The notes under the pieces are model-generated. The model was not told where the DNA came from. It did no database searches and saw only the letters and a list, made by a program, of their open reading frames with translations. Below are positions 16,645 to 24,137 of a DNA stretch of 64,000 bases, one piece after another. The DNA lies in the NCBI RefSeq assembly GCF_001433995.1, contig NZ_AZCX01000003.1, positions 124,001-188,000 on the forward strand, written 5' to 3'. This DNA comes from Secundilactobacillus kimchicus JCM 15530 (GTDB taxonomy: Bacteria > Bacillota > Bacilli > Lactobacillales > Lactobacillaceae). Position 1 is the stretch's first letter, and each line of letters starts with the position of its first letter. The position numbers and the translations under genes are program-made.

Positions 16645-17538
16645 TTATAAGTTAATCGGTTGACCACCTGTCACACCATAAATCTGGCCGGTCACATAAC
16701 TCGCGGCATTTGACGCTAAGAACACGTAGACTGGGGCCAGTTCAACGGGTTGACCAGCCCGTTCCATCAGAGCGTTCTGACCAAATTCCGGAATCGCCTC
16801 TTGCGGTTGACCGTGGTCAAGTTGAAGCGGCGTCCAGATTGGGCCAGGCGCCACACCATTAACCCGAATCCCCTTTTCAGCTAACTGCTTAGAAAGGCCG
16901 ACCGTAAAGTTAGCAATGGCTGCTTTGCTGGCGGCATAGTCGAGCAACGTAGTCGACGGATCGAACGCCTGAACCGAGGTAGTCGTCACAACACTACTTC
17001 CGGCTGGCAAGTGTGGTAGCGCTGCTTGAACCAACGTAAACATCGAAATGATATTCACGTTAAAGGTATCTTGTAACTGCTTGGTCGTAATCTCTTCAAT
17101 GGCCGGGTGGGCAATCTGTTGGGCGGCATTTAACACTAATATGTCTAACCCACCTAGTCCTTCCACGGCAGTGTCAACAATCTTACTGGTCACATGGTCA
17201 TCTCGTAAGTCAGCTGGAATCAGAATCGCCTGCCGGCCCGCTGCTTCAATCGCTGCTTGAACCTCTTGAGCGTCAGCTTCCTCACCCGGGAAGAATTGAA
17301 TGGCAACGTCGGCCCCTTCTTTGGCAAAGGCAATGGCAGCGGCCCGGCCGATGCCTGAATCGCCCCCGGTAACCAAGGCCCGCCGATTTTCGAGCTGGTT
17401 GTGTCCCGTATAGCTTTCTTCACCAGTATCTGGGACTGGCGTCATCTTTTGTTGCAACGCTGGGGTGTCCTGATCTTGCTTGGCAAATTTCTCCGTGTAG
17501 TAAAGCTTTCGTGGGTCCTTCAAAATTGGATCGGTCAT
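16645..17538 (-). CDS. Short-chain dehydrogenase/reductase (YhdF/YhxC type)
   Basis: This 297-residue protein has an N-terminal extension of about 45 residues before the Rossmann motif TGGDSGIGRA. The NAG-type motif is VLNAAQQ, the catalytic Ser is in TTTSVQ, and Tyr-Lys in YAASKAA. The extension (…KPKKLYYTEKF style) and GPIWTPLQ are typical of stress-associated 'glucose/ribitol' SDRs of Firmicutes. It should reduce or oxidise a small carbonyl or alcohol with NAD(P)H. The substrate is unknown. It is transcribed alone. Confidence 0.85.
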   Translation of the reverse strand: MTDPILKDPRKLYYTEKFAKQDQDTPALQQKMTPVPDTGEESYTGHNQLENRRALVTGGDSGIGRAAAIAFAKEGADVAIQFFPGEEADAQEVQAAIEAAGRQAILIPADLRDDHVTSKIVDTAVEGLGGLDILVLNAAQQIAHPAIEEITTKQLQDTFNVNIISMFTLVQAALPHLPAGSSVVTTTSVQAFDPSTTLLDYAASKAAIANFTVGLSKQLAEKGIRVNGVAPGPIWTPLQLDHGQPQEAIPEFGQNALMERAGQPVELAPVYVFLASNAASYVTGQIYGVTGGQPINL

Positions 17539-17644
17539 CTGTATTCCTCGCTTTCTTATGGATTACAGTAAGCGTATCTAATTTAGGCCCTAATTTGAAG
17601 TTTTCTGCTCATTAAAATCGACATTTCGAATCACCGCGCCGCCC

Positions 17645-19267
17645 TTAGTCTAAATAACTTCGCGTATAATCTGCAAAGCCCGCGACATGGTAGGCGACGC
17701 CCTTTAACTTCGGGTTCACAAGATGGGCTTCTTTGACGTAGTATAACGGAATCACCCCAGTGCGCGCCTGAAGTCGGCTTTCAGCGGCCCTCAACGACCG
17801 CCAGTACGTGGTTTTACGATTAGTAGCCTGAGCCGTTTTAATAAACTGATCATAGGTTGAATCACTAAAATGGCCCGGATTCATTGTATTGCCAGTCGTC
17901 AAAATACCTAGGTAATTAATGGGGTCCGCAAAGTCGGCCAGCCAGTACCACTGACTCAAGTTGAACTGCCCCGCTGTTTTACGGCTTGAGAGTCCTTTTT
18001 CCGGTAAGTTGCTAATATTAATCTCAGTATCGGCTAAATTTTGCTGAATCTGACCTTGGAGAAACTGCGCGACATTCTTGGTGACACCCTGATCATCGCC
18101 AATTAAGCTTAACTTAACGGTTCCCGTTTGCCCTGACTCCCGCCGGCCTTGACGCCAAAGGGCTCTAGCCGTTCGAACGTCCTGCTTTGTTGACGTGCTC
18201 GTCTCCTGACTAAAATCCCGCCCGGTCGTAGGATCTATCGCCGTTTTTGGCGCCACAAAACTGCTAGCAGGCGTCGAGCCATCTGCTAACACTTTGTCAG
18301 TTAGCTGTTGGCGATTAATAACTAGCGAAATGGCCCGGCGCATTTTTGCGTTCGCCAGCGGTTGTCCGTGTCGCTGATTAACCTGCAGATAGTAGGTCCA
18401 CGCCTTAGGCACCCGCTTCAAGTTCTTATTATTCTGCATTCCGCGAGCCGTCACCCCTGAGATGGTGGCGTCGTCTAACTTCCCTGACTGAAACAAATCG
18501 CTGGCTGTATTCGCTTCAGGAACGGTTGTATAGGTGATGCCATCAAGCTTCACCGCCTTTTTATCATAGTAGTGGGTGTTGGGAACCAGTCGGTATTTAT
18601 TACTAGTGCCACTCCAATTCGTGATTTTAAAAGCACCGTTTGAGACCGTGTTGGCCGCATTCGTCCCATACGTGCGCCAACCAACTTTTTCAACGAATGG
18701 CTTATCCTGCGGCATGAAGACCGGCATGGTAACCAGCTTGTTAAAGTAGGTCATCGGATGATCCAAGGTGACTTGCAGTTTTTTGGTACCTAACGCTTTA
18801 ACACCGAGCGTCGTATAGGACTTTTTGCCCGCGATGATGGCATCCGCGTTCTTAATTCCACTAAAAACGTAAGTATAGACTGGATTATTCTTCGGGTTCA
18901 ACGACCGCTTCCATGAATATTCAAAATCCGCTGCCGTTACCGGATCACCATTGCTCCACTTGGCGTTGGTGCGGATATTAAACGTATAGGTTCGCCCGTT
19001 ATTGGTCGGTTTGACCAGCTTCGTTGCCATCGCTGGCACTGGTTGATTTTGATTATTCAATCGGTACAACCCCTCGGAAATGTTAGTGAGCGTGTTAAAT
19101 TCTGGCATCGTTGCTTGGTTTGTGTTGTCTAGCGTCGTCAAATCCGTCGTTTGCATCAAGTTAAGTGTTTTCGTTGAGGTCGTGGTTTGCTGACCACAAG
19201 CCGCAAGCACCATCCCAACCCCAAAGATTGACATCAACAAACCGAGTCGTTTTAATCCCTGTCTCAT
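17645..19267 (-). CDS. oppA: Oligopeptide ABC transporter substrate-binding lipoprotein
   Basis: Start ATG 19267 has AGGAGGAATTTGCG before it; the frame extends six codons further without a site. The 540-residue product has a lipoprotein signal ending LAAC (Cys24), then the SBP family 5 pattern: LRLNNQNQPVPAMA, TYTFNIR.NAKWSNGDPVTAADFEYSWKR, and DWYWLADFADP-like sequence near residue 430. It binds peptides outside the membrane. No permease or ATPase genes adjoin it, so it would share an Opp complex encoded elsewhere. Confidence 0.9.
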   Translation of the reverse strand: MRQGLKRLGLLMSIFGVGMVLAACGQQTTTSTKTLNLMQTTDLTTLDNTNQATMPEFNTLTNISEGLYRLNNQNQPVPAMATKLVKPTNNGRTYTFNIRTNAKWSNGDPVTAADFEYSWKRSLNPKNNPVYTYVFSGIKNADAIIAGKKSYTTLGVKALGTKKLQVTLDHPMTYFNKLVTMPVFMPQDKPFVEKVGWRTYGTNAANTVSNGAFKITNWSGTSNKYRLVPNTHYYDKKAVKLDGITYTTVPEANTASDLFQSGKLDDATISGVTARGMQNNKNLKRVPKAWTYYLQVNQRHGQPLANAKMRRAISLVINRQQLTDKVLADGSTPASSFVAPKTAIDPTTGRDFSQETSTSTKQDVRTARALWRQGRRESGQTGTVKLSLIGDDQGVTKNVAQFLQGQIQQNLADTEINISNLPEKGLSSRKTAGQFNLSQWYWLADFADPINYLGILTTGNTMNPGHFSDSTYDQFIKTAQATNRKTTYWRSLRAAESRLQARTGVIPLYYVKEAHLVNPKLKGVAYHVAGFADYTRSYLD

Positions 19268-19349
19268 CGCAAATTCCTCCTCCATTATCCAGTTACTTAC
19301 TAACTATTTGTCATGATACCAGAGTCCCGGATGATCAACCATCCCAAAA

Positions 19350-19390
19350 TAAAAATCCGGATGACGTCGTGATGGCGCCATCCGGATTCC
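19350..19390. terminator. Terminator hairpin
   Basis: AATCCGGATG and CATCCGGATT form a ten-pair stem with A's on the left and a short T-run on the right. It lies between oppA and the small gene ending at 19405 and best serves the latter on the minus strand. Confidence 0.75.
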
Positions 19391-19404
19391 AGTCATTTAT
19401 TTAA

Positions 19405-19710
19405 TTAAAATAAGCTACCAATGTAAGCCAAGCCCAGGCCGGTCCCAATCGTTTGCCGGTTCCTAGCCAGTTGCATCTGGACCGTTGCCAGCAGTGGCGT
19501 GAGTGACTTCGTCTGGAGACGCTGCTCACTCGTTAGCGCAGCTAGCGCATCGTAGAGCACGCGAACGGCCTCTGGCTCCTTATCCGCTTGAATGAGCTTA
19601 GCGCCTGTCAGTAGCTGGGCTTCAAAGGTTGCATCCTTAACCTCATGAGCGTTATAGGCTGCATCAACTAAATCAAACAATTGAGGTACCCCTTGCTTTT
19701 GCTTAGTCAT
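19405..19710 (-). CDS. Small helical protein, possible bacteriocin immunity family
   Basis: The 101-residue protein is predicted to be all helical. LFDLVDAAYNAHEVKD, then LL.GAKLIQ and a C-terminal hydrophobic GLGLAYIGSLF, resemble the four-helix immunity proteins of pediocin-like bacteriocins (EntA_Immun type). Such proteins protect the cell from its own or related bacteriocins by binding the mannose PTS receptor. No bacteriocin gene is visible nearby, so it would be an orphan. The family assignment is from pattern only. Confidence 0.5.
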   Translation of the reverse strand: MTKQKQGVPQLFDLVDAAYNAHEVKDATFEAQLLTGAKLIQADKEPEAVRVLYDALAALTSEQRLQTKSLTPLLATVQMQLARNRQTIGTGLGLAYIGSLF

Positions 19711-19775
19711 TTGACCCCACCATCCTTTAATATGGGGCTATCATACGCGCGGAAGAATCAAAATGCAATGGTGAC

Positions 19776-20954
19776 TTACTCATCTTCCTCAGCCACTAGC
19801 GTTTCTTCAAAAACCCGCGTACCGCGGTCGATTAACTCCTGCAAAATCTGAAGTAACATCATGACCCAAACGAAGACGAGAACAAAGCCGATAATCTCAA
19901 ACGCCGTTAGCGATAAGTAACCGACAACGTCAAACAAGAAATCCGCCGCGACTAAAATGATACCGACCCCATAGGAAATCCATAAAAATTCTTTTGTCAT
20001 GTGGGGCAGTAACCAGCGCAACATCACAATTAGCGCAATGATGATGTAAATCAACAGCCCCGCAATTTGATCATGTAGCCAGTGATACTCGTGGTTGTTA
20101 GGAAATAACCCGACAGCGCCAACGTCAACAGCCAAGAACGTCAACATGGCTCGTAAAATGTTAAGCCGCCAGGAATGTGGGTAAACCTGATGCAGTGAGA
20201 CAAAAATGTAATCGACCAACGTCACTAACAAAAAAGCCGAAACAATCAACGTCAAGTTAAATTGCCAACCCTGACTAGCGAGGTCGGTTCCCAAAAAACT
20301 AAAATTATGTTGCCACCAGCGCCGTTGACCATTTGCGGCCATTGAAATCAAGACACCACCGGCAATCAACGCCGTAAATAGCCGAACCAACGCTGAGGGA
20401 GACATCGAAAAAGCAGCCAAGATCATCACGTAATTCACAATGACTTCGAACACAAAAACTAAGATGGTTGCGGTGAGCCGATCAAACGCAGCACCCGCAA
20501 AAATACTACTTAATAGCCAAAAGAAGCCGATCAAGGCAACACCTAAAATGACGGCAAACGAGGCAATAATTGCTGGAAAATTTCGCCAGTAGATATTTTT
20601 AGAAAAAACGTTGGTCTGTTGGCGCCGACCACGGATAAAAAAGATGGTAAATAGGAGTGTCCCCACGATTGTTCCAGAAAAGATCACATCGGTTCCAATC
20701 GACGTTTCACCATTTAATTGGATTAAATTTTGGTCACGAATCCAGTAGAAAACGTTGAACAAAATACTGCATAGCAACGCCGGAATCACAAACCACCAGA
20801 AGCCAATTCGTTGGTACAAAGAAACCTCCGAATGATCGCTTTGCAGTTGAACATCAAAATTCCGGACCCGCAGTCGAACCTGGTCACCCGCCTTAACTCT
20901 CAGTTGGTTGGCCACGTTTTCTGGCACGGTTAGTTTTAAGTCTTTTTTCGTCAT
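19776..20954 (-). CDS. DUF998-like multi-pass membrane protein with N-terminal AbrB-like segment
   Basis: The 392-residue protein begins with about 45 residues (KKDLKLTVPENVANQLRVKAGDQVRLRV) that look like a SpoVT/AbrB swapped-hairpin domain. About ten hydrophobic segments follow. The segment FLGTDLASQGWQFNL, then LFPNNHEYHWLHD, resembles the DUF998 membrane family of lactobacilli. AGTGGAGGGGC precedes the ATG. Function is unknown. A DNA-binding-type fold fused to a membrane domain suggests regulation or oligomerisation (inference). Confidence 0.7.
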   Translation of the reverse strand: MTKKDLKLTVPENVANQLRVKAGDQVRLRVRNFDVQLQSDHSEVSLYQRIGFWWFVIPALLCSILFNVFYWIRDQNLIQLNGETSIGTDVIFSGTIVGTLLFTIFFIRGRRQQTNVFSKNIYWRNFPAIIASFAVILGVALIGFFWLLSSIFAGAAFDRLTATILVFVFEVIVNYVMILAAFSMSPSALVRLFTALIAGGVLISMAANGQRRWWQHNFSFLGTDLASQGWQFNLTLIVSAFLLVTLVDYIFVSLHQVYPHSWRLNILRAMLTFLAVDVGAVGLFPNNHEYHWLHDQIAGLLIYIIIALIVMLRWLLPHMTKEFLWISYGVGIILVAADFLFDVVGYLSLTAFEIIGFVLVFVWVMMLLQILQELIDRGTRVFEETLVAEEDE

Positions 20955-21017
20955 TTTGCCCCTCCACTACTCTATCAACTATTGTGCGGGAAACCCTAAC
21001 AATGTGCAAGAGTAAAA

Positions 21018-21048
21018 AACTTGACAGCAACTTGATCGCCGTCAAGTT
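21018..21048. promoter_or_regulatory. Inverted repeat upstream of the metal ATPase operon
   Basis: AACTTGAC (21018-21025) and GTCAAGTT (21041-21048) are exact inverted copies 15 bases apart, with another CTTGA between. A -10-like TATACT lies at 21068-21073. The placement suits a metal-responsive regulator site. The regulator is not in the window. Confidence 0.55.
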
Positions 21049-21102
21049 CAGATTGGACCATCCTTTGTATACTCGGGTTGTGAAATGAAGGGAGTGTTCT
21101 TG

Positions 21103-23010
21103 ATGAATCTACAACGCTATATCCAATCGCACCAAACCGACTTAACGGTGATTTCAGCTAGTCTAATTGTTATCGGGTTTCTAAGTCGCTACGGGTTCGG
21201 GAACCTAGCCGGCTATAACGTGACTTTGGCGGTCGCTTCCATTATTGCGGTCGTTCCCATTGCGATTCATGCCTACCAGGCCTTACGGGTTCGCGTCATT
21301 AGTATTGACCTATTAGTCACGATTGCCGTCATCGGCGCGTTTATTATCGGTGAGTATAACGAATCCGCGATTGTTACCTTTTTATTCTTGTTTGGTGCCT
21401 ATCTCGAGCAACGGACGCTCAATAAAACCCGAGAGTCCATTAAAACCCTAACAGAAATGGCCCCGACAACCGCGCTCGTGATAGCCGAAGACGGCACGAC
21501 CACGACAACAGATGTTGACGACGTCGAAATTGGCGATCACGTGCTCGTTAAAACGGGAGCCAACGTGCCAGTCGATGGCCAAATTATCGATGGTACCGGC
21601 TACTTTAACGAAGCCGTTATTACGGGGGAATCCAAAGTGGTCTCAAAACGCCCCGGTGATTCAGTCTTTGCGGGTGCGATGTTGAGCAACGGCACCGTGA
21701 CGCTAACCGCTACCCAAGTCGGCGAAGACACCACATTCGGTAAGATTATCGAATTAGTAGAAGATGCTCAAGATACGAAGTCGAAGGCGGAAAGCTTCAT
21801 TGACCGGTTTGCCCAGTATTACACCCCAGCAGTCTTAATCATTGCCGTCCTCGTCTATTTGTTCACCCACAACTTTGAAACGGCCATCACCGTCCTCGTG
21901 CTGGGTTGCCCTGGTGCGCTGGTTATCGGCGCCCCCGTTTCAAACGTTGCAGGGATCGGAAACGGCGCCAAGCGTGGCATTCTAGTCAAGGGTGGCGCCG
22001 TGATGGACGACTTTGCCAAAGTTGACACCTTTGTCTTCGACAAGACCGGAACGCTGACGACGGGACAAACCGCTGTCACACAGGTCAAAGCTTATACGGC
22101 TAATCCCAAACTTGCCTTGGCGTTGACAGCCCGTGGTGAGCAACACTCCGATCATCCCCTCGGCCACGCCGTCTTGACGTATGCCAAGGCGCAATCACTA
22201 GCGTATCAATCCTTACCCGTCACCAGCGATCGGACCATTAAAGGCCAGGGCCTCGAGCTGACCATCGATGATTATCAAGTCTTAATTGGAAATGAACGCT
22301 TGTTAACAACCCATGAAGTCGGGTTAACGCCGCCACAGCAATCTGACCTACAGGCCATTCAAGCAACCGGCAGCTCTGTCATTCTAGTCGCAGTAAACGG
22401 TCAGCTTAGTTTAATTCTCGGGATTGCCGATGCTGTCAGACCCGAAGTTAAGGGGCAACTGCAAGCACTACGTGATCGGGGCACCCGCCACCTAGTCATG
22501 TTAACCGGGGACAACCAGGTCACGGCCAATAACGTGGCCCAACAAGTTGGCATTGATACTGTTCATGCTGAATTATTACCCGAACAAAAAGTTGATTATA
22601 TCAAGCAAATGCAAAAAGCTGGTCACCGCGTGGCCTTTGTGGGGGATGGCATCAACGACAGCCCCGCCATTGCAACGGCCAACATCGGCATCGCAATGGG
22701 GAGCGGGACCGATGTGGCGATTGAAACCTCAGACGTGGTCTTAATGCAATCGTCGTTTCAATCCCTTGTTCACGCCTACGCACTTGCTAAGAAGACCGTC
22801 TTGAATACGCAAGAAAACATCGTGATTGCCGTTGGCGTCGTACTGTTCTTATTGATCGGATTAATCGCTGGATTTATCTACATGGCCAGCGGAATGTTCG
22901 TTCACGAAGCTAGCATTCTCGTTGTGATTTTTAACGCCATGCGGCTGATTCGCTTCGGTAGCACGCCCAACGTCAAAAAAGCGCCCCAAAAGACCACGGA
23001 CTTGACTTAG
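21103..23010 (+). CDS. Heavy-metal P1B-type ATPase with CPG motif
   Basis: ATG 21103 fits the site GAAGGGAG. The 635-residue protein has the P-type features TGES, FDKTGTLT (Asp313), a histidine-proline element (SDHPLG), MLTGDN and VGDGINDSPA. No N-terminal metal-binding domain is present. Where most metal ATPases have CPC in the membrane, this one reads GCPGALVIG (Cys269-Pro-Gly271), so the ion cannot be inferred by analogy. It exports a metal across the cell membrane. A detached HMA protein and a Dps gene follow in the same direction. Confidence 0.88.
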   Translation: MNLQRYIQSHQTDLTVISASLIVIGFLSRYGFGNLAGYNVTLAVASIIAVVPIAIHAYQALRVRVISIDLLVTIAVIGAFIIGEYNESAIVTFLFLFGAYLEQRTLNKTRESIKTLTEMAPTTALVIAEDGTTTTTDVDDVEIGDHVLVKTGANVPVDGQIIDGTGYFNEAVITGESKVVSKRPGDSVFAGAMLSNGTVTLTATQVGEDTTFGKIIELVEDAQDTKSKAESFIDRFAQYYTPAVLIIAVLVYLFTHNFETAITVLVLGCPGALVIGAPVSNVAGIGNGAKRGILVKGGAVMDDFAKVDTFVFDKTGTLTTGQTAVTQVKAYTANPKLALALTARGEQHSDHPLGHAVLTYAKAQSLAYQSLPVTSDRTIKGQGLELTIDDYQVLIGNERLLTTHEVGLTPPQQSDLQAIQATGSSVILVAVNGQLSLILGIADAVRPEVKGQLQALRDRGTRHLVMLTGDNQVTANNVAQQVGIDTVHAELLPEQKVDYIKQMQKAGHRVAFVGDGINDSPAIATANIGIAMGSGTDVAIETSDVVLMQSSFQSLVHAYALAKKTVLNTQENIVIAVGVVLFLLIGLIAGFIYMASGMFVHEASILVVIFNAMRLIRFGSTPNVKKAPQKTTDLT

Positions 23011-23070
23011 ATCAATTTCAAAGAGGCGGACCAGCGCTAAACTGGTTATAAATTAAAGGAGGCCATGATG

Positions 23071-23295
23071 ATGACAAAACGCGCAATCTTACAACTAGAC
23101 GGACTGACTTGTCCGTCATGCATGACAAAAATCGAAAAGGGACTCACTGGTCAACCCGGCGTTGAAGCCGTGAAGGTACTATTTAACGCCAGTAAGGTCA
23201 AAGCCGACTTTGACGACAGTCAAACGGATGCTGAGACTTTAGCAACCGTCGTCGATAAACTCGGCTTCCCTGTGAAAACAATCAAAACAAAGTAG
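23071..23295 (+). CDS. Small HMA-domain metal-binding protein
   Basis: Three consecutive ATGs start at 23065. The third (23071) has the best spacing from AAAGGAGG. The ~74-residue product is one heavy-metal-associated domain with GLTCPSCMTKIEKGL (CxxC motif), a betaalphabeta-betaalphabeta layout and a C-terminal LGFPVK. It probably delivers or senses metal for the upstream ATPase, which lacks its own HMA domain. It lies 60 bases after that gene and 12 before the Dps gene. Confidence 0.9.
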   Translation: MTKRAILQLDGLTCPSCMTKIEKGLTGQPGVEAVKVLFNASKVKADFDDSQTDAETLATVVDKLGFPVKTIKTK

Positions 23296-23307
23296 GAGGT
23301 CTCACCC

Positions 23308-23847
23308 ATGACAACCGTAGAAGCGCAATACCAAGCTGAAATCAAACAAGCCGAGCTTGATCACCATACCCCAACGGCTGGTGCAATGGCCGGACACATC
23401 GTTGCCAACTTACACGTCTTTGACGTCAAACTCCATCAAGCCAAGTGGTTTTTAAAGGGCCCACAAAGTATCGCATTGCGTCCCCTTTACGAGCAACTGA
23501 TTGAGCAGGATCGTCACGATTACGACGTTCTAGCTGAAAGCCTACTTGATGAAAATGAACTGCCGCCTTCAACCACCGCCGAATACGGTGAGTACGCCAT
23601 GCTAGAAGAAGATGGTCGCACTAAGTACAAGCCGGCCGATGATATCGTCAACGAAACCATTCACGATCTCAACACGCAAAACCTGTTTATTACCCGGGCA
23701 ATAAAATTGGCCAATAACGAAGATCGCCCCGCTATGGCTGCGCTCTTAACCACGCTTTTGAGCCATAACAATCATAGTATCCGCCAACTTCAAGCTGTTC
23801 TGGGTCACAACGCCTGGGACGGGTTAGTTGAAGAAGACGACGACTAA
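23308..23847 (+). CDS. dps: Dps-family ferritin-like protein
   Basis: In this 179-residue helical protein, NLHVFDVKLHQAKWFLKG with HDYDVLAESLL gives the His, Trp, Asp and Glu ferroxidase pattern of Dps (H..H…D…E). Dps dodecamers oxidise Fe(II), store iron and guard DNA against peroxide. An AGGAGG site precedes the ATG. The shared operon with the ATPase and HMA protein points to iron or peroxide-linked metal stress. Confidence 0.88.
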   Translation: MTTVEAQYQAEIKQAELDHHTPTAGAMAGHIVANLHVFDVKLHQAKWFLKGPQSIALRPLYEQLIEQDRHDYDVLAESLLDENELPPSTTAEYGEYAMLEEDGRTKYKPADDIVNETIHDLNTQNLFITRAIKLANNEDRPAMAALLTTLLSHNNHSIRQLQAVLGHNAWDGLVEEDDD

Positions 23848-23864
23848 TCACCAAGTGCTACTAA

Positions 23865-23904
23865 ACCCAACGCTTTAAGGTTCACTAGCGTTGGGTCTTT
23901 TTTT
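23865..23904 (+). terminator. Terminator of the metal operon
   Basis: CCCAACGCT pairs with AGCGTTGGG, followed by TCTTTTTTT. Confidence 0.92.
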
Positions 23905-24074
23905 GTCACGGCATTATTTCCTAGCCGATTGTCCGTTTCGTCACCCCGCCTGCCCATTCACCCGATTTTCCCACACCGTAGCAAATTGTCGGAATTTTTA
24001 GCTCATTATCAAGGGAATCTCCTAATTTTTATACACTTTAGGAATATATACTTAAAAAGATTGCTAAACCCGAT

Positions 24075-24117
24075 AAATGAGAATAAGATTAGAGAAAACT
24101 TTTTTGAGTTCTCATTT
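24075..24117 (+). promoter_or_regulatory. Leader inverted repeat before gltB
   Basis: AAATGAGAA (24075-24083) and TTCTCATTT (24109-24117) are exact inverted copies about 20 bases before the gltB start, spanning the end of the leader. It could be an mRNA hairpin or a regulator site. No gltC-like gene is adjacent. The rest of 23905-24074 is AT-rich with no gene seen. Confidence 0.45.
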
Positions 24118-24137
24118 AAACAGAGGGTGGTCACAAT

